64,000 nt of DNA from assembly GCF_036226665.1 (NCBI RefSeq), contig NZ_CP109007.1:3760501-3824500 (forward strand). Direction: 5' to 3'. Positions 16,670 to 25,672 of the stretch are shown piece after piece (the stretch's first letter is position 1; each line of letters begins with the position of its first letter). The stretch is from Streptomyces sp. NBC_00691 (GTDB lineage Bacteria > Actinomycetota > Actinomycetes > Streptomycetales > Streptomycetaceae). The translations under genes were made by a program, and so were the position numbers. The notes under the pieces were generated by a model, which saw only the letters and a list, made by a program, of their open reading frames with translations, did not search any database and was not told the origin of the DNA.

Positions 16670-18237
16670 GCGGCGCCCCCGTCGGCGGTCGGCGCGCCGC
16701 CCCCGTTCTCGTCGTCCCCCACGGGCAGCAGGAAACCCTCCTCCACGAGCAGCCGGATCGCCTGCGGGGTGCGGTCCCGCAGTATCACCGGGTCCTCGCC
16801 CATCAGCTGCCCGATCGCGTCGAGGATGCGGCCCGCGCTGAGGGTGCCGTCGCAGACACCGGCGAAGCCGGCGCCGACGTGGTCGACCCGGGTGGCACGG
16901 CGCATGCCCCGGTTCTGCCGGAGCACGACGTGCTCCGGGTCCTCGGCCCCGGGGAGTCCGACCTGCTCCTGCACCACCTCGGGCGCGAGCGTGAACCGGT
17001 CGGCGAGCAGCGCCGCGTCGTCGTGGGACCGGAGATAGTCCTGGCGCTCGAAGTGGGCGAGGACGGTGGGACCGAGGGGCTGCTCGACGGGGTGCGGCCA
17101 CTCCTCGACGACGATCGACGGCTCGACGTCGCCGGACGCCACGGCGCCGTTCCGCCGGATCGTGATCCAGCCGAAGCCCACGGCGCGCGTCTCGCGGGCC
17201 TCGAACTCGTCGAGCCAGCGCCCGTACGCCTCGGCGTACGCGTCCGGGTCGCCGCGGTGGTCCCCGCTGTCACGGAGCCACAGCTCGGCGTACTGGGTGA
17301 TGTCCTGGACCTCGCGCTGCACGATCCAGGCGTCACAGCCCGCCGGCACCCAGGACCGCAGCCGGTCCTGCCACTCCTCGCCCTCGACGTGCTGCCAGTT
17401 GGCGAGGAACTGGGCGTACCCGCCGTCGTTGAGCCGGTCGCCGGCCTGCTGCACGAGCGTGCGGCACAGGTCGTCGCCGCCCATCCCGCCGTCCCGGTAG
17501 GTGAGCCGGGCGCCGGGCGAGATCACGAACGGCGGGTTGGAGACGATCAGGTCGTACGTGTCCCCGTCGACCGGATCGAAGAGCGAGCCGGTCAGCAGCT
17601 CGGCCTCCCGGGCGCCGGAGAGCGCGAGGGTGAGCCGCGTGAAGTCCAGGGCGCGCGGGTTGAGGTCGGTGGCCGTGACCAGGGTGGTGTGCTGGGCCGC
17701 GTGCAGCGCCTGGATGCCGGAGCCGGTACCGAGGTCGAGCGCGGAGGACACCGGCGTACGGACCGTGATCCCGGCGAGGGTGGTGGAGGCGCCGCCGACG
17801 CCGAGGACGACCCCTTCGTCCTTCTTGCCGATCCCGCCGGCTCCGCCGACGGCGCAGCCCAGGTCGGAGACGATGAACCAGTCCTCGCCGTCGGGCCCGC
17901 CGTACGGCCGGATGTCGACCGTGGCGGAGACGGTGTCGTCCTCGCGGACCACCCAGCCGTCGCCCAGGGCCTCGTCGAGCGGGAGCGAGGCGGCGGCCCG
18001 CTCGTGCCCGACGCCCTGCTGGAGCAGGAAGAGCCGGACGAGGGTCTCCAGCGGGGAGTCGCCGCGGGTGGCGCGCAGCGCGGGCACGGTCTCGCTGCGC
18101 GCGAGCGCGGCGTAGGCCGGGGCGCCGAGCAGGTCGAGGAGTCCGTCGGCGGTGAAGTCGGCGGCGAGCAGGGTCTCGCGCAGACGGGCGGCGTGCGCGG
18201 GCACCGGGAGGCGGGGAGGCAGGCTGGTCGTACTCAC
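16666..18237 (-). CDS. SAM-dependent N-methyltransferase, NPPF type
   Basis: The 523-residue protein has the SAM site ALDLGTGSGIQALHA (about 166-180) and the catalytic motif VSNPPFVIS (about 232-240). This NPPY-like motif is typical of enzymes methylating glutamine side chains or adenine/guanine amino groups (HemK/RlmG-like). An N-terminal helical domain of about 150 residues precedes it, and about 180 residues follow, including a possible winged-helix-like end. The GTG start at 18237 is preceded only by a poorly spaced GGAG. From memory, an equivalent gene lies between topA and hppA in other Streptomyces. The substrate is not known. Confidence 0.85.
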   Translation of the reverse strand: MSTTSLPPRLPVPAHAARLRETLLAADFTADGLLDLLGAPAYAALARSETVPALRATRGDSPLETLVRLFLLQQGVGHERAAASLPLDEALGDGWVVREDDTVSATVDIRPYGGPDGEDWFIVSDLGCAVGGAGGIGKKDEGVVLGVGGASTTLAGITVRTPVSSALDLGTGSGIQALHAAQHTTLVTATDLNPRALDFTRLTLALSGAREAELLTGSLFDPVDGDTYDLIVSNPPFVISPGARLTYRDGGMGGDDLCRTLVQQAGDRLNDGGYAQFLANWQHVEGEEWQDRLRSWVPAGCDAWIVQREVQDITQYAELWLRDSGDHRGDPDAYAEAYGRWLDEFEARETRAVGFGWITIRRNGAVASGDVEPSIVVEEWPHPVEQPLGPTVLAHFERQDYLRSHDDAALLADRFTLAPEVVQEQVGLPGAEDPEHVVLRQNRGMRRATRVDHVGAGFAGVCDGTLSAGRILDAIGQLMGEDPVILRDRTPQAIRLLVEEGFLLPVGDDENGGGAPTADGGAA

Positions 18238-18412
18238 CGCTCCATTGTGACCGCCGCCACCGACAACCGGGCGGCCGACCCGGCGACGGGCCCGGGCGGA
18301 CCCTGCCACGGGCCCGGGCGGACCCGGCAGAGGCCGACCGCCGACCCGACGGCGACCGGCCGGGGGCGCCGGACGACCCGGCGGCCGCGGCGCATCGCCG
18401 CTGCCACCGGGT

Positions 18413-18429
18413 CCGGGCGGGGCGCCCGG
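18413..18429 (-). terminator. Short GC hairpin after lipoprotein gene
   Basis: CCGGGCG (18413-18419) and CGCCCGG (18423-18429) form a 7-bp stem with a GGG loop, starting five bases past the lipoprotein stop. The rest of the spacer up to 18237 is GC-rich and holds a 17-base near-direct repeat (ACGGGCCCGGGCGGACC), but no gene. Confidence 0.45.
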
Positions 18430-18434
18430 CGGGA

Positions 18435-19100
18435 CTACTCCTCGGTCTTGGCCGACGCGGTCGGGGCGGCAGGCTTCGCCGAGGCCTTGTCGGAGGAGCC
18501 GGAGGCGGTGGAGCCGGGCGCCGGGGACGCCGAGCCGGAGGCCTTCGGCGGGGTCGAGGCGGTGGGCTTCTGGCAGCCGGGCTGCTTGGCCATCGCCTGG
18601 CCCAGCTCGCCCTCCTCCAGCTTGGACAGGGCGTTCTGGTCCATCTTCTCGATCTTGGTCAGACCGTCGGCGACACCCTGCAGGCCGTCCGCGAACTTCT
18701 GCTGGTTCGTCGGGTCCAGCGCGTCGACCTGCTTCTTGAGGCCCTCGTAGGCCACCGCGGTCGCGTTGAGCTCCTTGATCGCGTCCTGCTGGACCTTCTC
18801 GCCGTTCTCGACGGGCGGGGCGCCGGCGCCCTCGACGGCCTTGGCCAGCGCGCGGTCGGCGTCGGCGATGTCCTGGAACGCCTTGGAGTCGGCGGCCTGG
18901 ATCTCGGCGGGCTTGCTGTCCGCCGCCGTCGAAATGATGATCTGGTGGGCGTCGGCCCGCTTCTGGATCTGGGGCTTGGCCTGGTCGCAGAACGTCTTCG
19001 CCCAGTCGTCCACCTTGTTGCCCTCGTCGTCGCTGCAACCGGACAGCGCGAGCACGAGTACCGCGCCGCCGGACAGTGCGGCCGCAAGCTTCTTGTTCAC
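18435..19100 (-). CDS. Small secreted lipoprotein, unknown function
   Basis: The 221-residue protein starts at GTG with GGAAGGGA upstream. A signal peptide KKLAAALSGGAVLVLALSGC ends in a lipobox with Cys near residue 21, so it should be anchored on the outer face of the membrane. The middle (25-165) is helical and polar, with two further cysteines (FCDQ and PGCQ). The last 50 residues are Pro/Ser/Ala/Thr-rich and probably extend into the wall. No enzymatic motif is visible. From memory, an equivalent small secreted protein lies beside hppA in S. coelicolor. Confidence 0.85.
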   Translation of the reverse strand: MNKKLAAALSGGAVLVLALSGCSDDEGNKVDDWAKTFCDQAKPQIQKRADAHQIIISTAADSKPAEIQAADSKAFQDIADADRALAKAVEGAGAPPVENGEKVQQDAIKELNATAVAYEGLKKQVDALDPTNQQKFADGLQGVADGLTKIEKMDQNALSKLEEGELGQAMAKQPGCQKPTASTPPKASGSASPAPGSTASGSSDKASAKPAAPTASAKTEE

Positions 19101-19320
19101 CGGATCGGTCCCTTCCAAGGCTCTCGGCCCCGGAACATACACGCCGAACGGGCTACTTCCACCTTTCGTACGACCGATTCACCCCGTATTGCAGTCTTTT
19201 GACCCAAGGGAGAGACCTCTCACGCACCCCCGACGCGCCCGGGAATGAGACGGACACCACGCGGGGAGGCCGCACGGAACGCGTACGGGGCGCACATACG
19301 ACAGTCGTACGGACGTCACG

Positions 19321-21630
19321 TCAGGACACCGTCACGGAACGCCTCTTGGAGACCCTCACGGCGACGACGACGACGATCAGCGCGACCCCCGCGACCGCCG
19401 CCCGCAGTCCGGCGCTGGCGTCACCTCCGTAGCTGAACCGCACGACGGCAGGAGCGATGAGCAGCGCGACCAGGTTCATCACCTTCAGAAGAGGGTTGAT
19501 CGCCGGTCCCGCCGTGTCCTTGAACGGGTCGCCGACCGTGTCCCCGATGACGGTCGCCTCGTGCGCCTCGCTGCCCTTGCCGCCGTGGTTCCCGTCCTCG
19601 ACCAGCTTCTTCGCGTTGTCCCAGGCACCGCCGGAGTTGGCGAGGAAGACGGCCATCAGGGCGCCCGTGCCGATCGCTCCGGCGAGGTACGCGCCGAGCG
19701 CTCCGACGCCCAGCGCGAAGCCGACCGCGATCGGCGCCATCACCGCGAGCAGCCCGGGCGTGGCGAGTTCGCGCAGCGCGTCCTTGGTGCAGATGTCGAC
19801 GACCCGTCCGTACTCGGGCTTCTCGGTGAAGTCCATGATCCCGGGGTGCTCGCGGAACTGCCGCCGCACCTCGTGGACCACCGATCCCGCCGACCGCGAC
19901 ACGGCGTTGATCGCGAGCCCCGAGAAGAGGAACACGACCGCCGCGCCGAGGATCAGGCCGAACAGGTTGTTGGGCTGGGAGATGTCCATCGACAGGGTCA
20001 GCTCGTCCGCCTTCGCCCCGACCTCGGCGACCGAGGCGGCGATGGCGTCCCGGTACGAGCCGAACAGCGCCGCGGCGGCGAGGACGGCGGTGGCGATGGC
20101 GATGCCCTTGGTGATGGCCTTCGTCGTGTTGCCGACGGCGTCCAGGTCGGTGAGGACCTGGGCACCCGCCCCCCGCACGTCCCCGGACATCTCCGCGATG
20201 CCCTGGGCGTTGTCGGCGACCGGGCCGAAGGTGTCCATGGCGACGATCACGCCGACCGTGGTGAGCAGGCCGGTACCGGCGAGGGCGACCGCGAACAGCG
20301 CCAGCATGATCGAGGAACCGGCGACCAGGAACGCCCCGTACACGGTGAGGCCGATCAGGAGCGCCGTGTAGACGGCGGACTCCATGCCGAGCGCCACGCC
20401 CGCGAGGACGACGGTCGCGGGGCCGGTGAGCGAGGACTTGCCGATGTCCCTGACCGGCCGGCGGCTCGTCTCCGTGAAGTAGCCGGTGAGCTGCTGGATG
20501 AGCGCGGCGAGGACGATGCCGAGGGCGACGGCGACCAGGGCGAGGACCCGGGGATCACCGGCGTGGTCGCGGATGCCGGGCTCGGTGACGCCCTCCAGCT
20601 CGGCGTAGGAGGAGGGCAGGTAGACGAAGGCGGCGACGGCGACCCCGGCGAGCGAGATCGCGGCGGAGACGAGGAATCCGCGGTTGATCGCGCTCATCCC
20701 GCCCCGGTCGGCGCGCCGCGGGGAGACGGCGAAGATGCCGATCACCGCGGTGATCACCCCGATCGCGGGCACGATCAGCGGAAACGCCAGGCCGTGGTCG
20801 CCGAAGGCCGCCATGCCGAGGATGAGCGCGGCGACCAGGGTGACGGCGTACGACTCGAAGAGGTCGGCCGCCATGCCCGCGCAGTCGCCGACGTTGTCGC
20901 CCACGTTGTCGGCGATGGTGGCCGCGTTGCGCGGGTCGTCCTCCGGGATGCCCTGCTCGACCTTGCCGACCAGGTCGGCGCCGACGTCGGCGGCCTTGGT
21001 GAAGATGCCGCCGCCCACGCGCATGAACATGGCGATGAGCGCGGCGCCGAGTCCGAATCCCTCCAGGACCTTGGGCGCGTCGGCGGCGTAGACGAGGACG
21101 ACGCACGCGGCCCCGAGCAGTCCGAGGCCGACCGTGCACATGCCGACGACCCCACCGGTGCGGAACGCGATCCGGGTGGCCCGGTGGGCCACCTCCGTCA
21201 GGTTCTTCTCGGGTTCGCCCTCGGCCGGCGTGGCCTCCCGGGCGGCCGCCGCGACCCGCACGTTGGCCCGTACCGCGAGCCGCATGCCGATGTACCCGGT
21301 GAGTGCCGAGAAGAGCGCCCCGACCAGGAAGAACAGGGAACGTCCGGCGCGCTGCGACCAGTTGTCCGCGGGCAGCACCATCAGCAGGAGGAACACGACG
21401 ACCGCGAAGACGGCGACGGTCCGCAGCTGCCGCGCGAGGTAGGCGTTGGCCCCCTCCTGCACGGCTGCGGCGATCTCCCTCATCCGCTCGGTGCCCTCAC
21501 CGGCCCTGAGCACCTGGCGGACGAGCAGCCGTGCGACGACCAGCGCGGCGAGGGCGACGGCGCCGACGACGTACACGATCGTCCGGTTCCCGCTCGTGAG
21601 CACCGCCGCGGCGAGAGATGTGGGGTACAT
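19321..21630 (-). CDS. hppA: Proton-pumping membrane pyrophosphatase
   Basis: The 769-residue integral membrane enzyme has about 16 helices and couples hydrolysis of pyrophosphate to proton export. Substrate-binding motifs include DVGADLVGKVEQGIPEDDPR and the acidic repeat DNVGDNVGDCAGMAADLFES. The segment GNTTKAITKG carries lysine where K+-dependent enzymes have alanine, so the enzyme should be potassium-independent. It is a separate unit downstream of bldG-apgA, behind a strong terminator. The spacer to the lipoprotein gene (19101-19320) holds no recognisable gene. Confidence 0.97.
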   Translation of the reverse strand: MYPTSLAAAVLTSGNRTIVYVVGAVALAALVVARLLVRQVLRAGEGTERMREIAAAVQEGANAYLARQLRTVAVFAVVVFLLLMVLPADNWSQRAGRSLFFLVGALFSALTGYIGMRLAVRANVRVAAAAREATPAEGEPEKNLTEVAHRATRIAFRTGGVVGMCTVGLGLLGAACVVLVYAADAPKVLEGFGLGAALIAMFMRVGGGIFTKAADVGADLVGKVEQGIPEDDPRNAATIADNVGDNVGDCAGMAADLFESYAVTLVAALILGMAAFGDHGLAFPLIVPAIGVITAVIGIFAVSPRRADRGGMSAINRGFLVSAAISLAGVAVAAFVYLPSSYAELEGVTEPGIRDHAGDPRVLALVAVALGIVLAALIQQLTGYFTETSRRPVRDIGKSSLTGPATVVLAGVALGMESAVYTALLIGLTVYGAFLVAGSSIMLALFAVALAGTGLLTTVGVIVAMDTFGPVADNAQGIAEMSGDVRGAGAQVLTDLDAVGNTTKAITKGIAIATAVLAAAALFGSYRDAIAASVAEVGAKADELTLSMDISQPNNLFGLILGAAVVFLFSGLAINAVSRSAGSVVHEVRRQFREHPGIMDFTEKPEYGRVVDICTKDALRELATPGLLAVMAPIAVGFALGVGALGAYLAGAIGTGALMAVFLANSGGAWDNAKKLVEDGNHGGKGSEAHEATVIGDTVGDPFKDTAGPAINPLLKVMNLVALLIAPAVVRFSYGGDASAGLRAAVAGVALIVVVVAVRVSKRRSVTVS

Positions 21631-21792
21631 GGGGACGGATCATAGAGAGACAGACCGGTACGTACGGGGACGCCGGAAGCCCCCCGCGCGGATGCACCAA
21701 TCGGGGTCCCGAGCGGAGCGGGGCCGGTTCGATCCGGTTCTGTTCGGTTCGGTGCGCTACGGGGGCGGCCACGGGGCGGAGGGCGACCCGTC

Positions 21793-21839
21793 GCACGACG
21801 AGAAGAGGCCCTGCGGGGCAGGGCCTCTTCTCGTCGTGC
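21793..21839 (-). terminator. 22-bp perfect stem-loop after apgA
   Basis: The arms at 21793-21814 and 21818-21839 are exact complements (core AGAAGAGGCCCTGC) around a three-base loop. It lies 38 bases past the apgA stop and upstream of hppA, so it ends the bldG-apgA transcript. The remaining part of the spacer (21631-21790) should hold the hppA promoter. Confidence 0.9.
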
Positions 21840-21876
21840 TTCGTGACTCCGTTCGGGTCATGACGGCCCGCTCGGG

Positions 21877-22335
21877 TCAGGACAGGATGTCCGCCGAGTT
21901 CACCGGCCAGCTCATCCGGATGGTGCCGCCGTCCTCGCCGGCGCTCACCTCGACATCGTCGACGAGCCCGCGGATCACCGCGAGACCCATCTCGTCCTCA
22001 CCGTCGGCGTCGTCGAATTCCTCGGCCGGGGCCGCGGCCCGCGCGCCGGGGACACCGGCGGCATCGGCCGCCGCGACCCCCGCACCCGGGACCTCGTCGC
22101 CGACCTCGATGGAGAACGTCTTCTCCTCCTCGGTCAGCACGACCCTGATGGGCGTCGTCACGTCGTTGCTGCGGTGCAGCCCGACGGCACGCGAACACGC
22201 CTCACCCACGGCGAGCCGCACCTCGTCGAGGACCGCCTCGTCCACCCCGGCCCGGCGCGCCACCGCGGCCGCCACCAGGCGGGCCGTACGGACGTGCTCG
22301 GGCTGAGCGCTGAAGCGGAGTTCAACGGTTGCCAT
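21877..22335 (-). CDS. apgA: Anti-sigma factor kinase-like protein next to BldG
   Basis: The 152-residue protein has a GHKL/HATPase-like fold with the N-box in EVRLAVGEACSRAVGLHRS and a late glycine motif DEMGLAVIRGLVDDVEV. It would bind sigma factors and the antagonist BldG. Between the ATP-binding halves there is an unusually long low-complexity stretch (about 80-120) rich in Ala, Gly and acidic residues. The start lies 15 bases after the bldG stop. In S. coelicolor, as I recall, this partner is called ApgA or SCO3548; the assignment rests on position and fold. Confidence 0.85.
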   Translation of the reverse strand: MATVELRFSAQPEHVRTARLVAAAVARRAGVDEAVLDEVRLAVGEACSRAVGLHRSNDVTTPIRVVLTEEEKTFSIEVGDEVPGAGVAAADAAGVPGARAAAPAEEFDDADGEDEMGLAVIRGLVDDVEVSAGEDGGTIRMSWPVNSADILS

Positions 22336-22350
22336 ACGAACCCCCTGGGC

Positions 22351-22704
22351 TCAGTCGACGGCGTTGACGGCCTCGTCGACCGAGGTGTGGATCGGGAACA
22401 CCTTGGTGAGACCCGTGATCCGGAAAATCTTCAGAATGCGCTCCTGGTTGCAGACCAGACGCAGCGAGCCCTCGTGGGCACGAACGCGCTTCAGGCCGCC
22501 TACGAGCACGCCGAGACCGGTGGAGTCGAGGAAGTCCACGCCCTCCATGTCGACGACCAGGTGGTAGCTGCCGTCGTTCACCAACTCGACCAACTGCTCG
22601 CGCAGCTTGGGCGCGGTATACACATCAATCTCGCCACCGACCTCGACGACCGTACGGTCGCCACCAGCGCCGGACACATTGCGAGTCGACAGGGACAGGT
22701 CCAC
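22351..22704 (-). CDS. bldG: Anti-sigma factor antagonist BldG
   Basis: The 117-residue STAS-domain protein has the phosphorylatable serine in GVDFLDSTGLGVLVGG (about residue 61). BldG governs aerial growth, antibiotic production and stress sigma factors through phosphorylation of this serine. The start is GTG with GGAGG five bases upstream. Compared with the S. coelicolor protein I remember (113 residues, Ser57), there are four extra residues near VSGAGGDRT. It is the first gene of the bldG-apgA operon and is divergent from the helicase gene. Confidence 0.96.
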   Translation of the reverse strand: MDLSLSTRNVSGAGGDRTVVEVGGEIDVYTAPKLREQLVELVNDGSYHLVVDMEGVDFLDSTGLGVLVGGLKRVRAHEGSLRLVCNQERILKIFRITGLTKVFPIHTSVDEAVNAVD

Positions 22705-22727
22705 GGATCCTCCAGCACCTTGCTATC

Positions 22728-22739
22728 GAACGATCGTTC
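22728..22739. promoter_or_regulatory. 12-bp perfect palindrome upstream of bldG
   Basis: GAACGATCGTTC lies 24 bases before the bldG start in the 81-base spacer shared with the divergent helicase gene. A 12-base perfect palindrome in this place could be a repressor site or a structure in the bldG leader. No known binding consensus is claimed. Confidence 0.4.
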
Positions 22740-22785
22740 CCACTGGGTCTCCCGGGCGGAGTCAGGGAACTGATCGCCAGCCGCG

Positions 22786-25347
22786 ATGGCATTCAATCAC
22801 TTACCAGCAGCCATGCACGACGCCTTGGAAGCATTGTCCGTCATGGCAGTGACACACTCGGTGCCGATGGCCAAGAATCAGCGCCCCCGTCGACCGGCCG
22901 GAGACACGGGCAGCCGCCCCTCCCCCGGCATGGTCCTCGACCGGCTCTCCTCGGGCGAGAGCCGGGCCGCGCGCATCACTCATACGGAGCACATGCCCGC
23001 CCGGGAGGGTCGTCATGCCGTCTGGCCGCATCGCATCCGTCCGGAGGTGGTCGCGGCGATCGAGGCGGCCGGGATCGAGCACCCCTGGGCACACCAGGCG
23101 GAGGCCGCAGAGCACGCCCTGGACGGCGAGAACGTGGTGATCGCCACCGGAACCGCCTCGGGCAAGTCGCTCGCCTACCTCGCCCCGGTCCTGAGCGCCC
23201 TCCTGGACGGCTCGGAGGCCCCGAACGGCCGCGGGGCCACCGCCCTGTACCTCTCGCCCACCAAGGCCCTCGCCGCCGACCAGCGGCGCGCCGTCCGGGA
23301 ACTGGCCGCCCCGCTCGGCAACCGGATCCGCCCGGCCGTCTACGACGGCGACACACCCGTCGAGGAACGCGAGTGGGTCCGCCAGTACGCGAACCACGTG
23401 CTGACCAACCCCGACATGCTGCACCGGGGCATACTCCCCTCCCACCCCAGGTGGGCCTCCTTCCTGCGCTCCCTGCGCTACGTCGTGATCGACGAGTGCC
23501 ACACCTACCGGGGCGTCTTCGGCTCCCACGTCGCCCAGGTGCTGCGGCGACTGCGCCGGATCTGCGCCCGGTACGGCTCCGAGCCGGTCTTCCTCCTCGC
23601 CTCCGCCACCTCCGCCGAACCCGCCCTCGCCGCCGGCCGCCTCACCGGCCTGCCGGTCACCGAGGTCTCCGACGACGCCTCCCCGCGCGGCGAGCTGGTC
23701 TTCGCCCTGTGGGAGCCGCCGCTGACCGAGCTGCACGGCGAGCGGGGAGCGCCCGTGCGCCGCACCGCCACCGCGGAGACCGCGGACCTGCTGACCGACC
23801 TGACCCGCCAGGGCGTCCGCTCGGTCGCCTTCGTACGCTCCCGGCGCGGCGCCGAACTGATCTCGGTGATCGCCCAGGAACGCCTCGCCGAGACCGACCG
23901 GTCACTCGCCCGCCGGGTCGCCGCCTATCGCGGCGGCTACCTCCCGGAGGAGCGCCGCGCCCTGGAGCGGGCCCTGCACTCCGGCGAACTCCTCGGACTG
24001 GCCGCCACGACCGCCCTGGAGCTGGGCGTGGACGTCTCCGGCCTGGACGCGGTCCTGATCGCCGGCTACCCGGGCACCCGGGCCTCGCTGTGGCAGCAGG
24101 CGGGCCGTGCCGGCCGCTCGGGCGAGGGCGCCCTGGCGATCCTGATCGCCCGGGACGACCCGCTGGACACCTTCCTGGTCCACCACCCGGAGGCGATCTT
24201 CGACCAGCCGGTCGAGTCGACCGTCCTCGACCCCGACAACCCCTACGTCCTCGCCCCCCATCTGTGCGCCGCCGCCGCGGAGCTCCCGCTGACCGAGCCG
24301 GACCTTGCCCTCTTCGGCCCGGCCGTCCCGGACCTGCTGCCCCAGCTGGAGGGCGCAGGCCTGCTGCGCCGCCGCTCCACCGGCTGGTACTGGACCCGCC
24401 GCGAGCGGGCCGCCGACCTCACCGACATCCGGGGCGGAGGCGGCAGCCCCGTCCGGATCGTGGAGGCCGGCACCGGCCGGCTGCTCGGCACCGTCGACGA
24501 GGCCGCCTCCCACGCGGCCGTCCACGAGGGCGCCGTCCACCTCCACCAGGGCCGCACCTACCTGGTGCGGGAACTGGACCTCAAGGACTCCGTGGCGCTC
24601 GTGGAGGAGGCCGTCCCGCCGTACTCGACCACCGCCCGCGACACCACCTCCATCGCCGTCCTCGACACCGAGACCGAGATCCCCTGGGGAGCCGGCCGCC
24701 TCTGCTACGGCTCCGTCGAGGTCACCAACCAGGTCGTCTCCTTCCTGCGCCGCCGCCTGATCACGGGCGAGGTGCTCGGCGAGACCAAGCTCGACCTGCC
24801 GCCCCGCACCCTGCGCACCCGCGCCGTGTGGTGGACGGTCACGGAGGACCAGCTCGACGCCGCCCGGGTCACCCCGGAGATCCTCGGGGGCGCCCTGCAC
24901 GCCGCCGAGCACGCCTCCATCGGCATGCTGCCGCTCTTCGCCACCTGCGACCGCTGGGACATCGGCGGGGTGTCCGTACCGCTCCACCCGGACACCCTGC
25001 TGCACACCGTCTTCGTGTACGACGGCCACCCGGGCGGCGCGGGCTTCGCCGAGCGCGCCTTCCACACGGCCCGCGCCTGGCTGACGGCCACCCGGGAGGC
25101 CATCGCCTCCTGCGAGTGCGAGGCGGGCTGCCCGTCATGCATCCAGTCCCCCAAGTGCGGCAACGGCAACGACCCCCTCCACAAGCGCGGCGCGGTCCGT
25201 CTCCTCACGGAGATCCTCCGCGAGGCCCCGGAGCCCCCGAAGACACCCGAGACGCCCCAGCCGCCCCCGGAGACGGCTCCGGAACCCCCGGGGGCCCCGG
25301 CGGTCCCGGAGGACCCGGAGGCCCCGGAGGTCCCGCCCGGGACCTGA
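22786..25347 (+). CDS. DEAD/DEAH-box helicase with DUF1998 (YprA/MrfA-like)
   Basis: The 853-residue SF2 helicase has a P-loop-like ATGTASGKSLAYL, motif II VVIDECHTYRG, motif III LLASATS, motif V ATTALELGVDVSGLD and motif VI QQAGRAGRSG. The C-terminal DUF1998 domain carries four cysteines in CECEAGCPSCIQSPKCG, probably binding zinc. Relatives such as B. subtilis MrfA act in DNA repair; that role is inferred here. An HMPAREGRHAVWP segment precedes the helicase core. The last 40 residues are Pro/Glu-rich and are encoded on DNA whose other strand encodes the collagen-like tail of a convergent gene (143-bp overlap). Several upstream ATGs exist; the first is used. Confidence 0.92.
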   Translation: MAFNHLPAAMHDALEALSVMAVTHSVPMAKNQRPRRPAGDTGSRPSPGMVLDRLSSGESRAARITHTEHMPAREGRHAVWPHRIRPEVVAAIEAAGIEHPWAHQAEAAEHALDGENVVIATGTASGKSLAYLAPVLSALLDGSEAPNGRGATALYLSPTKALAADQRRAVRELAAPLGNRIRPAVYDGDTPVEEREWVRQYANHVLTNPDMLHRGILPSHPRWASFLRSLRYVVIDECHTYRGVFGSHVAQVLRRLRRICARYGSEPVFLLASATSAEPALAAGRLTGLPVTEVSDDASPRGELVFALWEPPLTELHGERGAPVRRTATAETADLLTDLTRQGVRSVAFVRSRRGAELISVIAQERLAETDRSLARRVAAYRGGYLPEERRALERALHSGELLGLAATTALELGVDVSGLDAVLIAGYPGTRASLWQQAGRAGRSGEGALAILIARDDPLDTFLVHHPEAIFDQPVESTVLDPDNPYVLAPHLCAAAAELPLTEPDLALFGPAVPDLLPQLEGAGLLRRRSTGWYWTRRERAADLTDIRGGGGSPVRIVEAGTGRLLGTVDEAASHAAVHEGAVHLHQGRTYLVRELDLKDSVALVEEAVPPYSTTARDTTSIAVLDTETEIPWGAGRLCYGSVEVTNQVVSFLRRRLITGEVLGETKLDLPPRTLRTRAVWWTVTEDQLDAARVTPEILGGALHAAEHASIGMLPLFATCDRWDIGGVSVPLHPDTLLHTVFVYDGHPGGAGFAERAFHTARAWLTATREAIASCECEAGCPSCIQSPKCGNGNDPLHKRGAVRLLTEILREAPEPPKTPETPQPPPETAPEPPGAPAVPEDPEAPEVPPGT

Positions 25348-25672
25348 TCGGCGGCCGGTAGAGGCCGCCTACGACCCGGGCGGTCACCTCCGCGAGTTCG
25401 CCTCGCACCGTGCAGCCCACCAGCTCGGCGCCCTGCGCGGCGGCCACGCGGGAGGCGGCGGCACAGGCCTCGCCCTCGCCCCACAGCGCCCGGTCGGCGG
25501 CGGCGAGCGCCGCCAGGTCGGCCGCCCCGCCGGCCCGGTGCCGTGCCGCCACCGCCTGCCCGAGCGCGAGCACCGCCCCGAACAGCACGCACAGCGCACA
25601 GGCCGCGAACGCCGCCCACACCGTCGCCGCACCCCTGTCCCGGCCGCGACCACGAACGGCCACGGCCGTCAC
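25205..25672 (-). CDS. TadE-like secreted/membrane protein (Rv3654c-type) with collagen-like tail
   Basis: The 155-residue protein opens with RDRGAATVWAAFAACALCVL, a pilin-like leader and helix typical of Rv3654c/TadE-like proteins. The domain ends near LYRPPIRS (about residue 109), after which the frame runs on through SRAGPPGPPGPPGPPGPPG and a Ser/Pro-rich end. The tail overlaps the 3' end of the helicase gene on the opposite strand by 143 bases. It is the last gene of the tad operon, and its start overlaps the TadE gene by four bases (ATGA). Whether the whole tail is made is not certain. Confidence 0.8.
   Translation of the reverse strand: MTAVAVRGRGRDRGAATVWAAFAACALCVLFGAVLALGQAVAARHRAGGAADLAALAAADRALWGEGEACAAASRVAAAQGAELVGCTVRGELAEVTARVVGGLYRPPIRSRAGPPGPPGPPGPPGPPGVPEPSPGAAGASRVSSGAPGPRGGSP

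Noticed and set aside
19561..21645. Long plus-strand frame opposite hppA
   Set aside because: Hydrophilic Arg/Asp/Gly shadow of a well-conserved membrane pyrophosphatase gene.
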